From NCBI GenBank assembly GCA_023213315.1, contig JAKCPI010007812.1, positions 27,338 through 91,337 of the forward strand: DNA of 64,000 nucleotides, written 5' to 3'. A program made the translations under genes and the position numbers. This document shows positions 46,373 through 57,608 of the stretch, piece after piece; the stretch's first letter is position 1; every line of letters begins with the position of its first letter. The DNA comes from Euborellia annulipes. Lineage: Eukaryota > Arthropoda > Insecta > Dermaptera > Anisolabididae. The notes beneath the pieces are model-generated. The model had not been told where the DNA came from, made no database searches, and saw only the letters and a program-made list of their open reading frames with translations.

Positions 46373-47064
46373 TTACTTTCTCTTACCTATGTATATATGT
46401 AATATATATATAGAGAGAAAGTATTGGATTCATGTCAAAAATTCGATGTCGAGATTTTGATGGATCTTCACGTTTTGAGGTCCCCTGAATCCAAAAAAGT
46501 GGTTTTCGCGACATGGTCTGTCTGTGGGTGGGTGGGTGGGTGTGTGGGTGTGTGTGTGTGTGTGTGTGTTCAATTTTAAGCATGAAGGAATTGAGCTATG
46601 AGGCTGAAATTTTATATTTAAGTTAAACACCCTCCGGGACCGGAAAAATAAGCTTTTAATCAAAATCGGCCAAAGAGTACTAGTACTTTACTGATGTACT
46701 TTTTCAGTTTTTTTCGATTTTCTCAAAATTCGCTCTAACGATTTTGATTAAAATTCAAAAATCAATTATTTTTTAGATGCTCTTTCAAATGTATATTCGC
46801 GTTTTGCCCTCAAAATTGTTTGAAGCACACTTTACTCTTGTACTCCATAGAAAAGATAGGAGAAATGGTTGCCCTGGTAACAAAATATAAATATTTTCCC
46901 ATACTTATAAATTTTACATCAGAATTCAAATATTCCCTACTGCCGGGAACTAAATACATGTCGACACAAAAAATCTGGTGTGACAAGCACAGTACACAAC
47001 GTTCGATTACCGAAGGTAAGAGAAAGTTGTGTGCTGTGCGCCAGTCACACCAGATTTTTTTTTA
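46373..47064 (+). repeat. R690 repeat, full copy
   Basis: Both end structures are present: the ACTTTCTCT hairpin at 46374-46423 and the palindrome at 46970-47060. The GT-rich microsatellite is at 46524-46569. Confidence 0.8.
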
Positions 47065-47164
47065 ATTTATTTGTGTCTTTAATTGTTTCAAAGAAAACAT
47101 ATATGTCTCTCTCTCACTTGCAAACATTATCGTCTCTCTCTACTCTTTTTAAATTCCCTTTCCA

Positions 47165-47530
47165 CCTTATCTTCGCATAGGAACAATGTTAATTTCCTAT
47201 AGGGATTTGTATGTTAATTTCGATTCAAAAGGGGGTCCCCTTTAGAACTTTTTAGTCATTTAAAATTTTTTTTTCCAATTCTTATGAAATTTTGTATTTA
47301 TTTACGATTCTATATTGTGTATAAAATGTCCAAATATGAGATTAAAATTTTGAAAAATAACCATAGTTTATTTGAAGCAGTCAACATTTAAAATGCAAGT
47401 TTGAAACTAAGGTGCTATGGGAAACTAAATATATCTCGACACAAAAAATCTGGTGTGACCAGCACGGTGCACAACTTTCTCTTACCGAAGGGTAAGAGAA
47501 AGTTGTGTGCTGTGCGCGGTATTGCCTCAC
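47165..47530 (+). repeat. Repeat family B, most complete copy
   Basis: The body is unlike R690, but it ends in ctaaatatatctcgacac and the same palindrome (47447-47517), whose stem top ACTTTCTCTTACC/GGTAAGAGAAAGT is perfect here. It carries the uninterrupted acatttaaaatgc site. Confidence 0.75.
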
Positions 47531-47861
47531 TGTGCGGTATTCCCGCTCGTTCCCCGCCTTGTTGGTAAAATAACTCAATATTTCTTTTTTTACTTTGTGG
47601 TGTACAGTACATACATCTTAATTGGAATTTCTATGAAAAAGAAAATGTAATTGCTTTTTATTTACTGATAATGTCGTTCGTTGTTTATTCTGGAATATAA
47701 ATAACGAAAAAAAAAATTCTTTTTTTTGACACATGAAAAAATTATAAATGAGAATAAAAAAATATTTATTTAAAAGGGTTGTGTTTTTGTTTAGAAAGAG
47801 ATGAATAGGCTTATTTATTTTTTTTTAAATTAATGTTTAACTCTTTGTTATAGCCTGGGGG

Positions 47862-47936
47862 GAGGCCTGGCAACAATCGCCACGGTTAAGCGTAGACAAG
47901 CGCGATGAAAGCTCGGATGGGTGCCCCCCGAGGAAT
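47862..47936 (+). ncRNA. 5S rRNA-like sequence (pseudogene or SINE3 head)
   Basis: ggTTAAGC, then GCGCG, then GATGGGTG follow 5S rRNA order. The distance from TTAAGC to GATGGG is 24 bases, the same as in arthropod 5S. The 5' half of 5S is not recognisable. A T-rich tract precedes it. Confidence 0.4.
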
Positions 47937-48498
47937 CAATCGGGATCGGAATTTATTTTATTTAAATAATTAAATTAAAAAAATAAAAAAAAAAAAATAA
48001 ATATTTTTTACCCTTTGACAAGTCATTAGGTTTTATGGAAAATTAAAACCAATTAAAATTAAATCTCTCAAATGAAAAATAATAATAATTGTTATAAATA
48101 ATTAAATTTGAATTTTTTTTTTTTCAAACTCCCTGAGGCTCAATGCCGCGTAATGCAAGCTTTAGGGATGAAACGATACTACCAACGTATCGATCAATTT
48201 TTTTGTACAATTAAAGATAAGCAGAAACCTTGCAGCTAAGGAGATTAAATAAAAAAATCCTTTATTTAATTTGCTGACGTTTCGGTCGCCAATCACGACT
48301 TTCATCATCGGAGATCTCTGAGTAGCAAGTGTATGTTAATATTTTTGTAAAAATCAAAGTAAAAATAAATTGTTAAATATTTTCGAGATTTATATATTTG
48401 AATTAGATATTAGTATTCAAAACATCTCGATTCGTTTCGGAATTAACTAAGTCATAGAGATATATATCTAACAAAGATGTGAGTGTTATTTATTGGTG

Positions 48499-48600
48499 AG
48501 GCCCAACATCCCATGGCCCCCGGGAATCGAACCCAGAATCTCCGCCTTTCCGGGGCATAGGCGTGCTATCCATTGCACCAGGCCACCGGACCCTCGACCT
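48499..48600 (-). tRNA. tRNA-Arg-like sequence (pseudo-tRNA or SINE head)
   Basis: Minus strand: A-box-like TGGTGCAATGGATAGCAC and B-box GGGTTCGATTCC, with a T-arm CTGGG/CCCGG. The anticodon arm has an oversized loop, so a functional tRNA is unlikely. The CCTAATGGATA-like D-arm recalls tRNA-Arg. Confidence 0.45.
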
Positions 48601-48676
48601 GCACCAATAAAAATAAATTGTATATTTTTAATTGTAATGAATATTAAAATACCTAAGATCGTGTATAATGGACAAT

Positions 48677-48723
48677 ATTTGCCCTGATGAAGGTCCTGAT
48701 TGGAGACCGAAACGTCGGTAAAT
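48677..48723 (+). ncRNA. Hammerhead ribozyme, intact core
   Basis: Stem I ATTTGCC/GGTAAAT (7 pairs, one G-U), core CTGATGA, stem II GGTC/GACC with a 9-base loop, GAAA, then CGTC with cleavage predicted after C48716. Helix III is reduced to ACGU, as in the minimal or dimer-active hammerheads reported in Penelope-like retroelements. Confidence 0.75.
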
Positions 48724-48775
48724 AGAAATTAAATGAAATTTAATCTCCTGGCTTCAAAGTTCCTGCAAATCTTGA

Positions 48776-49870
48776 TTAAGCCATAAAACAAGTTCTTTAA
48801 AAAAACAACGACTAAGAAAAAAATTCAGTTTTAGAGGTGTTACCCAAAACTAACGTCGATCAAAGGGCACAGCGGAAGATCAGTGCGATATATGCCCCCT
48901 TCATCAGAGTAATGATCGCCAGGGCTTCCTGGAGGATCAACCCCCCCCCCCCCCAAGTGTACTTAAACTATTTTCACGTAAAGTTTTATTGATAACTTTT
49001 TAAAGAGTATCTGAAAAATAAAGGATTTTTGAATTTTAATCAAAATCGTTAGAGCGAATTTTGAGAAATCGAAAAAAAACTGAAAAAATACATTAGTAAA
49101 GTACTAATACCCTTTATCTGATGTGATTGAAATTTCTTGAAATACTTGCGACATAGGTACTTGGGTTAAGTATAAAATTTGGGTATCGAGAGTTTTTTCG
49201 TTTTTGAGTAATTCCCATTAACCCACATTTATTGATGTTCAATTCGTTTTATTATGAAAAAATCTTAAATTTCAAGAAGATCGATTCCAGTTAAAAGATC
49301 AAAACAAAATGTTTATGTAAATTTCTCTGAAAGAGATTTTATTGCTTTTAAATGGCTGTTTGATTGCTTTTCTTGAAATCGCCATTAAAAGGAGGCGATT
49401 CCCTTTAGCTGGAATGTGACGTCATTTTCACAATCATTTGAATCAATTTCAACTGAAATGGATTAAATTTAATAACTCAATAAGGAAAGATCTCTCGGTA
49501 CTCAAATTTTATACTTTAACCTTAACAAAACATGCGTAACATCTACCTCCCTGCGACTCAATTGTGCGATAGAGCATATTTTTTTTTCTTCATTGTACAT
49601 TAATGCATGCTTATTGTGCATCGACATCCGGGCTCTACTTATTATATGGACCCTGTTATGCAAATGTGTGTCAAAGACCAAAAAAATTCAAAATTGAGTT
49701 AAGCACGAAATATTGTTTCAAATGCTTTAATTAATAGTATTTTTTATGAAATATGTCCTAAAAAAATTTATATTTAATGTAAAAGCTTAAAATTATTTTT
49801 ACAATATTTCAATGCAGGATTTTCATTTTGCAAAAATGATTTATGTTACCTAACACGTTGTTTTTTATGA
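48776..49870. other. Unassigned stretch with an R690 fragment
   Basis: An R690 fragment (minus) lies at 48970-49115. A CRE octamer is at 49417-49424. 49625-49775 resembles a hAT end (ATCCGGGCTCTA) and the chimeric part of the 29.3 kb Helitron. A C-run lies at 48939-48954. No gene. Confidence 0.45.
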
Positions 49871-49990
49871 TGTTAACAACCAATAAAGACTTATTTATCC
49901 TAATTGATGATTGGGAAAGCCTGGCGCAGACTGATGAACAAGAAATTAAAACGTTGGAGGTATTTTCAGGCCAATTTTTAATCCCACTAT

Positions 49991-50037
49991 ATAGTCGACG
50001 TTTCGGGAGACTAAACGCCTCCCTTCATCAGGACTCT
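49991..50037 (-). ncRNA. Hammerhead ribozyme, intact core
   Basis: Minus strand: core CTGATGA, stem II GGGAG/CTCCC (5 pairs), GAAA, CGTC and stem I AGTC/GACT with one further pair after a mismatch. All conserved core positions are present. Stem I is shorter than in the 48.7 kb copy. Confidence 0.7.
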
Positions 50038-50572
50038 AAACATTCAAAAAAGGCAAACATACAGCTTAGTTAACAATGGACAATGAACATGTTTTTTTTT
50101 TTTTTTTTTTTTTTTTCACATACATCCTTACAACAATAGTTCGCTACTTACAATGTGGTTTTAAACAATCAACCCTCACTGGTTTAGTCATAAGAGAATA
50201 ATATATAGTCCAACTTCGCCTGCTGTTAATAGAAAGGCATTCATGAGGCGAGTTCTCAATATAATGAGTTAATTTTTTTTTTTTTTTGACAATTACTTTT
50301 ATTTCATTAACCCATGCCAAACTAACTAATCTCCTTTTACGAAGAAATTTCTTTTTTTAATATTTTAATCGAAAATTAAACGAAATTGGACTATGAACAC
50401 AAAAAAATAATAAAAATAAAAATTTTATAAACAAGTTTTACATTCTTTTTTTTTTCTTTTCCCTTCTTTTATGACATTTCGATATCATGAAAATGCAACA
50501 AAAATGACGTCTCGAAAAAAACAGATATTAATTAAATCTTATGAGTAATGAGGACTCAACTATGGCCAATTA

Positions 50573-50806
50573 TTATAATAATTGTCTTTGCAAAATATTA
50601 TTATAAAGTGTGCTCAAGTTGTTAGTGTCACATTGTTTGTTGATAGAAATCAGCCTGTATTTGATTATATTGCACATTTCTAGCGTTAATAAAATGTTGT
50701 TGTTTTCCTCGCTCACCAATATTTTAACGTTATTATAATCAAATTGATGGCCATAATCCAAAGAATGTTCTGCTAGGGCTGTGGCTGGCTCTCCTTTTCT
50801 ATTTCC
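50573..50806 (-). pseudogene. C-terminal end of a Penelope-like GIY-YIG endonuclease
   Basis: The 77-residue frame ends at a stop at 50573 and is open only from 50806, where a stop precedes it. It reads ATALAEHSLDYGHQFDYNNV then KIL, and later LSTLYNNIL near the end. The ALAEH....GH.FD..N.KIL pattern is characteristic of the region after the GIY-YIG core in Penelope-like elements, where the His and a downstream Glu (LEM) belong to the endonuclease fold. The GIY and YIG residues and the reverse transcriptase are absent, so this is a truncated copy. Its role would have been target cleavage during retrotransposition. Confidence 0.65.
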
Positions 50807-50984
50807 TTATTTATCCTATTAATATATATTGCTTACCTTAAATAAACCAGAATCCTTTTTTTTTTTTTTTAAATGAGAAATGAATTCGTAGATGTCAAAA
50901 TTTAATTTTTTGATATTATTCCTGATAATGAAGATGAGGATCAGAGCGATTTCGAAAAGACAACAAAATAAATAATATTAAGTC

Positions 50985-51295
50985 AATTTCATTATAACTT
51001 TGATTTACTGTTGCCATGTTCACTTCCATTCAGGAATTAATTGATGAGAAAATTTTGTATTTAATTTTAAAATATTAATACTATTTAAAATTTATTTTGA
51101 TGAAAAGTTTCTAAGCTATTAGTATTAATTATATAACCATAAAAGAACTTTAATAATATCTTCGTTTTAATTTTTTTATAACCTAAAATTATTTTATTTA
51201 TTATCAAGAGACTTTGAAGCATTTTTACAAATTGCAAATTGGACTTAGAAAATTTTGCAATAATAATTTTATTGTTTATTCTCTAAATTAGTCGT
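50985..51295 (+). repeat. Second copy of the 3435-3790 repeat
   Basis: Colinear with it. The junction cattataacttt is uninterrupted, giving an empty-site match for the hAT at 865-3434. Confidence 0.65.
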
Positions 51296-52784
51296 ATTTT
51301 TAGAGATAATTTATGAAATTGCATAACAGGGTCCATATATATTTCTATAAATTTTGTTTTTAATAAAGACCAAGTGCTAAAATGTTATTAATAAAAAAAA
51401 AGAAACTTCTCCAGTAAATTTATTCAAAATGTTTCTTCACACAGTCGAGTTTATTCATGAAGGGAAATTATATTCTAGAACGTAGTTTGTGCTGATTTCT
51501 TATTTAATTAAAAAGAAATAATAAGAGAGAGAGAGAAGGATTAAGTTTAGGCGTGTAGAAGGGGGAGATTCCATTAAATTGCTTAATTAAACAAAGATGC
51601 AAAGTAACAATCGCCAAATAAATAAAAACAAAGGAAGAAGATGATGATGCAAACGGAAATGAAACGTCATAGAGGCCGGAAATGAAAGGGAGAGACACTG
51701 GTCTGACTCTGGATGGGTGTATGATTTCATAAGGAAACAATCTCTCGTTCTTTCAATAATGGGATTGCCTTAGAATAAATTTATAAAAATTTAAAAATTT
51801 ATTAAAATCAAAAATTATCATGATATTTGAGTTAAAAAAAAAAAATTTGTTTGCATGAAAATTCTAAATAAACATATGTACAGTATACATGTATATAGGC
51901 CTACATTATATACATTGAAGAGAAGTTTAAACAATTATCTAAGCGGACAAAAAAATTATTATTTATACCTTTTTTTTAGTTACGCTAAAATAATATTTCG
52001 TATTTTTTTTTTTTTTTACAAAAAAACTGCATAAAATCTCGTTTCGCTGATATTCGCAGCTGGATTTTTTGTTTATTTTATAGATAATAGTTTCACCTTT
52101 CTATGTCTAGTATGTTAGATCACATAACAATGGACAACAACTAAACTTTTTCACTAAAAACTAAACTTTTTTTTTTTGTTTTCAACGTAAAATTCACGTA
52201 ACTTTATTACCTTCTGTAAAAATATTCAGTTTTCTAATAAACACAGTTTATATTATACTTTCTTTCAAGAGTTGATTTCATTTTGTTAAAGTAAAATCGG
52301 TGAACTCAACGAGAAACTATGCCTCTTCAAACACGTGCTTGTTTGACTAATTTTCAAAAGCAGGCATATGGGATTTGACTCTAATTCTAACGGATTTTGA
52401 CACTTGGGTTATCAGTCTAGCCAACCCAGCATATAAAATTCCCCAACTTTATTTTTCGACTTTTTGGCCAGCTTTTTGGGATTCTGACGTCTCGGCATAT
52501 GATTAAATCCCAATTCGCACACAAGCGGCGTTTGGCGCTGGCGTCGATCTGGTCCGTATCATCAGGGATGCTGTGAAGCCTCCGGTCCCAAGAAACCCCA
52601 TCCCCTGTGATACATGAGTGCAGTGTTTATTAAATGAAAGCAATAAGAAAAGAAGCGAAACTTAAATTCTTTCTGTTTTCAACTCAAAGATGAAGTTTTT
52701 CTGTATGTCCCTTTAATCCATTTTCTTCCAGGTTTCCTCAGTGCTGTAATCGTGGACCCTGGTGACATATTCTTCTAGAGGTAA
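51296..52784. other. 1.5 kb without a supported gene
   Basis: Contains (GA)n at 51522-51537. The minus-strand frame 51504-51740 is low-complexity. 52490-52570 has a CTGATGA/GACGTC-like pair but no hammerhead. No domain recognised. Confidence 0.4.
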
Positions 52785-52905
52785 GAGAAATTAAAAATCT
52801 TGAGCTCAAATGTGCGGTACTGTCGGAAACTAAATATATGTCGACACAAAAAATCTGGTGTGACAAGCACAGAGCACAAGTTTCGATTACCGTAGGTCCG
52901 AGAGA
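52785..52905 (+). repeat. R690 3' fragment with one palindrome arm
   Basis: gtcggaaactaaatatatgt then CTGGTGTGACAAGCAC and part of the loop. The second arm is lost. Confidence 0.6.
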
Positions 52906-53079
52906 GCAGGCGGGCCTTTAGGTGTATTCAAAGCCTTTCTTCTTCTCATTCCCTACACTTCTGGTTGCCTAACTCCTAGGCGTCGTTCTTTAAAAGTAAA
53001 AATTATCAGGCAGGACGGCAGCATTTAAAAATAAAAAAAAAAGGAAAGTTTTGTAATAGCGTTGGCTTTTTTGACTCAT

Positions 53080-53102
53080 TGACGTCATTGAAGGCAACCA
53101 AT
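53080..53102 (+). promoter_or_regulatory. CRE plus CCAAT promoter module of gene 1
   Basis: TGACGTCA (53080-53087) is followed after 10 bases by CCAAT (53098-53102), 117-139 bases before the start codon. The same arrangement precedes gene 2. Factor binding is inferred from the motifs only. Confidence 0.6.
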
Positions 53103-53218
53103 CAGCTATTTCCACTCACTCCTTTGAATCCAATTCCTTATCAATTTTTTTTTTTTTTTTTTTGTTATTCCCTTGTGTCCCTTTGAGTGAATTTCTTGAC
53201 CTTCCTCTTCACATCAAA

Positions 53219-54707
53219 ATGAATTATGAGATTTTAAACGTTCAAATGGAGTTGGGCAATCAGATGATTAAAAAAGGGACGCTTTTTATTTCTTCAAGGT
53301 AAAGACAGATTTTTTAAAATAATAAATTGTTCTAATAAAAAACTTATGTAAAATGGGAAATTAATTTCAAAAACGTATAATTTTTATTTCATTAAATTTC
53401 GGGTTAAAGCGTGAGAGATATAAAAATTTCTTTCAAACAAAAGTTGTTTAGAATTATACAAAGAACAATTTCGTATATAAGCTCGATGCCGATAAAGTTG
53501 ATATTTTAGAAGATAATTTGAATTTAGTAAAATCTTCCAAAATATTTACTATTTTTTAAAATATTAAAATAAGGGTTGAAATAACAAAAAATTGTTTCAA
53601 ACAAAAGTTGTTTAGAATTATACAAAGAACAATTTCGTATATAAGCGTTATGTCGATAAATTTGATATTTTAAAAGATAATTTGATTTTAGTAAAATCTT
53701 CTAAATATTTACTATTTTTTTATAATATTAATTAAAGGATTGGAATTACAAAAAATTGTTTCAAACAAAAGTTGCTTAAAATTATACAAAGAACAATTTC
53801 ATTTATAAGCTTGATGTCGATAAAGTTGATATTTTAGAAGTTAATTTGAATTTAGTAAAATCTTCCAAAATATTTGCTATTTTTTAAAATATTAATTAAA
53901 GGGTTGAAATTACAAAAAATTGTTTCAAACAAAAGTTGTTAAGAGTTATACAAAGAACAATTTCATTTATGAGCTTGATGTCGATGAAGTTGATATTTTA
54001 GAAGACAATCTGATTTTAGTAAAATCTTCCAAAATATTTAATATTTTTTTAAATATTAATTAAAGGGCTGAAATGACAAAAAATTGTTCCAAACAAAAGT
54101 TGTCAAGAGTTATACAAAGAACAATTTTGTATATATGCGTAATGTCGATAAAGTTGATATTTTAGAAGATAATTTGATTTTAGTAAAATCTTCCAAAATA
54201 CATTTTGGTCGCTAATTACGACCATCTTCAGGACCCATGATCATAACGTCTATTTATTTTTAATTCTAAATTAAAATTTTCTTACTGATTTAGAAAATGT
54301 TTTCAATATTTCAGGGAAATAACATTTGTAAGCAACCGGGAACATAGAATGAAAGTAAAGGTGCACACAGGATTTTATGATTTGGAAGCCAATCCTGTGT
54401 TTTTCTCAAAGAATAGAAGCGTTCTTATTATTAATACGGATCAATACTTTGCACCGGGTTTGTATTTATTTATTTATTTATTTATTTAGAAATGTGGAAA
54501 TTAATAATACTATATAAATGATAAATTATAAAATAATAATTGTGAGATTTAATTTCAATTTTTTCTCGTCCCTATATGAAATATATAGGAGAGAAAGTAT
54601 TGGATCATGTCAAAAATTCGATGTCGATATTTTGATGGAATACATGTTTTGAGGTCCCCTGAGTAAAAAAGTGGGTCCCGAAATTGGTCTGGTGTGTGTG
54701 TGTGTGT

Positions 54708-54745
<38 letters not shown>

Positions 54746-55780
54746 TCTGTATGTGTGGACAGATTTTTGTGAAGGAATTGAGCTACCGGTTGAAATTTTA
54801 TATTTACAGGTACCTTTGGAATCTCAAAATAAGCTTTTGAACAAAATCGGCCAAAAAGTACTAGTACTTTACTGATGTACTTTTTCAGTTTTTTCGATTT
54901 TTCAAAATTCCCTCCAAGGATTTTTTTTAAAATTCATAAATAACTATTTTTTAGATGCTCTTTAAAATGTATATTCTCATTTTGCCGTTGAAATCTTCTG
55001 AAGACCACTTACTCTTGTACTCCATAGAAAAGATAGGAGAAATGGTTGCCATGGTAACCGAATTTAAATCTTTTTCTTTTTATTAGAATAAAAATCAATT
55101 ATTATTTAAATTCCCATTTATATTTATTTTATTTCTGTCTTTAATTGTTTCTAGAAACAATGTTAATTTCCTATAGGGATTTGTATGTTAATTTCGTTTC
55201 AAAGGGGGTCCCCTTTGGAACTTTTTACGCATTTAAAATTTTTTTTCCAATTCTTATGAAATTTTGTATTTATTTACGATTCTATATTGTGATAAAATGT
55301 CCAAATATGAGATTAAAATTTTGAAAAATAACCATTGTTTATTTGAAGTTTTATTAATGAAATTTAATTTTAATTTTCTATTAAAATTAAATCTCACAAT
55401 TATTATTTTATAATTTATCATTTATATAGTATTATTAATTTCCACATTTTGATGATTAGATAATTTTACAAGAATGGTTTGTGAGGCTAGTTTTTTTTTT
55501 TTTTTTTAATTTAAAAATTTTTTAGGACTCTAAAAATAAAAAAAAAAAATTGTATTATTATAAATAATGAAATCCTAGACTTTACTAAATATTCGGCGGA
55601 TTGTGCAACTAGTTATCTCTAAATAATAATAAAATTTTCTTTTTTTTTTTTTTTAGTTAACGGTGGTAGGTTCCACAATAAAAAAAGAATAACTTTCAGG
55701 TTTAAAAAAAAAAAAAGATCGTTCATTTGTCTTACGAAAACTTGCTTCACTTAACAAAACATTTAATAGATTTTAAACAT
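53219..55780 (+). CDS. PH/GRAM-like domain protein, paralog 1 (frame broken; 3' exon not found)
   Basis: Exons: 53219-53298, 54315-54457 and 55657-55780, all with GT donors and AG acceptors. Phases (2, then 1) match paralog 2. The product begins MNYEILNVQ. It contains GTLFISSREITFVSN (residues ~21-35), which aligns with GTVYLFKRGLSFVND of paralog 2 and resembles the first strands of PH/GRAM domains, then a strand RITFRF and a predicted C-terminal helix. After ITFRF a run of 13 A (55704-55716 region) leaves the helix KIVHLSYENLLHLTKHLIDF one base out of frame; read as is, translation stops at 55752-55754 (~106 aa). This may be a real mutation or a homopolymer error. A clean donor GTAAGT follows at 55781, but no matching last exon was found. 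Intron 1 holds a 164-bp satellite and intron 2 a 960-bp TIR element. Function unknown. Confidence 0.6.
53390..54205 (+). repeat. 164-bp satellite in intron 1 of gene 1 (five units)
   Basis: The block caaacaaaagttg (one unit has accaaac) recurs at 53434, 53598, 53762, 53926 and 54090, exactly 164 bases apart each time. The array is followed by a decayed Penelope hammerhead block (54208-54245). Confidence 0.92.
54490..55449. mobile_element. TIR element in intron 2 of gene 1, enclosing R690 and family B pieces
   Basis: ~66-bp almost perfect inverted arms (54490-54555 and 55385-55449) start AAATGTGGAAATTAATAATA. They contain the gtgagatttaa block seen elsewhere. Between them lie an R690 fragment (54562-55065) with a long (GT)n at 54690-54742 and a truncated family B copy (55133-55345). 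No ORF. Confidence 0.7.
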
Positions 55781-57107
55781 GTAAGTACAAAAATTGTATC
55801 ACCTTTTTTATAATTTAAGGCCTACAATCAATAATAATAATGAAATTTAATTTATATAGAATTTTTAATTAAAAAAATATTGCAAGATTTAATTATTCAA
55901 GTTAATTTTCTTAATTAAAAAAAAACAATGTGTTTTATTTCTTATCATGAAAATATAAGATGTAGAGTGTATATATCTATATATATATATATTTAATAAT
56001 CTCAATAAAGTCAGCAATTAAAAAAATTTCGTAATAAATACATTCAAAAATAAAAAGCAAAAAAAATAAAAGACTATAATTTATCAGAGATTTTATTTTT
56101 ATTTATTTTTTTTATTAAGAAATCTATAAGTAGGATTAATATTTTAATTAACATTTCTAAGTATAGAAAAATTTATTTCAATTCACTTTTCAATGTCGGA
56201 ATCTTTTTTCAAAAGCAAAATTATTATTTCTATTGACGTTAAAATGGAGACGCAATTGTTAAATTATATATTATAATTGCGTCTCTTTCCAACTTATTTA
56301 TTTTTGATTTGAAGGAATAACCCCAAAAAATATTATTATTCTTTCCTCTAATAAATATAATTCAATTAAATTTAATTTATATAGAAATTCTTTATTAAAT
56401 AATAATAATTGGGAGATTTAATTACTATTTTAATTAGACTTTTTTTTAATTCTAAAACTATTTATTTCAATTTACTGTTAGCCAAAGACATTAAAAAGAA
56501 GAGATGAGAACCTCTCTCTCTCTTTCTTTCTTTCTTGTCATGAAAATACGGGATGTAGAATGTATATACTAGTATATTTATATATAAATCTCAATATTAA
56601 TGATTCAAGTTGTCAATTTAGTCTTAGAATTATCCAAATAAGATAAAATAAAAACTATTAATTGAACATTTTCTAAATAAAATTTATTAATATTCTTTAT
56701 TTTTATTTTAAACCTAAAGAATCGAACAACAACTTGAATTGTTAATTTTGAGGTTAATATATATAGATATATACATTCTACATCCCGTGTTTTCATGACA
56801 AGAAAGAAAGAAAGAGAGAGAGAGAGATTAGAATCTTTAGGTTTTAAAAAAATAAAGAAAATTAATATATTTTATAATATAAAAGGTGTTGTTAATAATA
56901 ATTGATTTTAAGAGAAATTTAACGATTTTTTTTTTAAAGACAAAAAAAAGATGTTTATTTTTATTAATATTCGGATGTTGGAGGGGGAGGGGGAGGGGGG
57001 GGGAGGGAATGTGGCACAGTATGTTTCACAGTTGCTTGCCAACGCTAGAATAAAATCCCTTTGCCTAGACGAGTTGAACAATAATTTTTTTTTTTTTTTT
57101 TTTTCAG
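55781..57107. other. Region downstream of gene 1 exon 3, with fold-backs
   Basis: Fold-back 56512-56826 has arms of ~57 bp (ctttctttctttcttgtcat .. gggatgtagaatgtatata). Small hairpin gagacgcaatt/aattgcgtctc at 56252-56287. G-rich run at 56982-57006. An open frame at 56951-57172 has no homology to the flanking paralogs. A missing last exon of gene 1 could lie here. Confidence 0.4.
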
Positions 57108-57115
57108 TGACGTCA
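57108..57115 (+). promoter_or_regulatory. CRE octamer upstream of the third paralog
   Basis: TGACGTCA in the position expected for a third copy of the promoter module. No CCAAT box follows at the usual spacing. Confidence 0.35.
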
Positions 57116-57608
57116 TTTCATTTTTTCATCCCTCAAAAAGAAATTAACGAACGAAGAGGTTATTTTCAATGAAAAAGATGATTTTTAAAGAAAATTGATT
57201 CTATTTTTTTTTAATTTTTGGTACAAAACCAAATTTTTAAATTTTTAAGACTTGATATAATAGAACACGAGATTTGAATTCCTTCAGTAAAAAAAAAAAA
57301 TATTTTTAATGTATTTTATAAATACCATTCTATATGTATATTTTCTTATAGAAAAATAAATTTTTATTATTTTTCAATTTAATTATTATAATTAATTTTT
57401 CCTAAGGGGGATCTCTAGAGCCGGGGGGGGGGAAGAGGTTCCCAAAAACAAAATATAAGAGTGTGGATGCAGGCCCAATAATTTTATTAATAATACGGAA
57501 CCTTCTTGGGCAAAGAATATACAGATGATAAGTAATTATAATTGAAAATATTATTAAAATATTTATTAGGATAAATAATGTGCCCTTGATTATGAAATTG
57601 GTCTAAGT

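Larger units (their letters stand above)
48230..48775. mobile_element. Penelope-like fold-back with hammerhead motifs
   Basis: The left arm (GCAGCTAAGGAGATTAAAT .. GACGTTTCGGTC) is inverted at 48682-48775. The interior contains a tRNA-derived SINE head. The left-arm hammerhead has a changed core; the right-arm one is intact. Confidence 0.65.
49871..50806 (-). mobile_element. Penelope-like retroelement, 3' part
   Basis: On the minus strand an endonuclease-end frame (50806-50573) is followed downstream by a hammerhead (50037-49991). That is the arrangement ORF then pLTR of Penelope-like elements. The reverse transcriptase is missing. T-runs at 50094-50116 and 50274-50287. Confidence 0.65.

Noticed and set aside
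46383..46663. Overlapping minus-strand frames rich in His/Thr/Pro
   Set aside because: They run through the CA/CCCA microsatellite of an R690 repeat, and the same frames appear in other copies (1843-2121, 58130-58428).
52480..52580. Possible further hammerhead (CTGATGA and GACGTC present)
   Set aside because: Stem II would need a very long loop, GAAA is changed to GAGA and stem I does not pair.
56951..57172. Frame NVAQYVSQLLANARIKSL.. before the third gene copy
   Set aside because: Tempting peptide, but it is followed by a T-run and shows no match to the paralogs and no splice logic.
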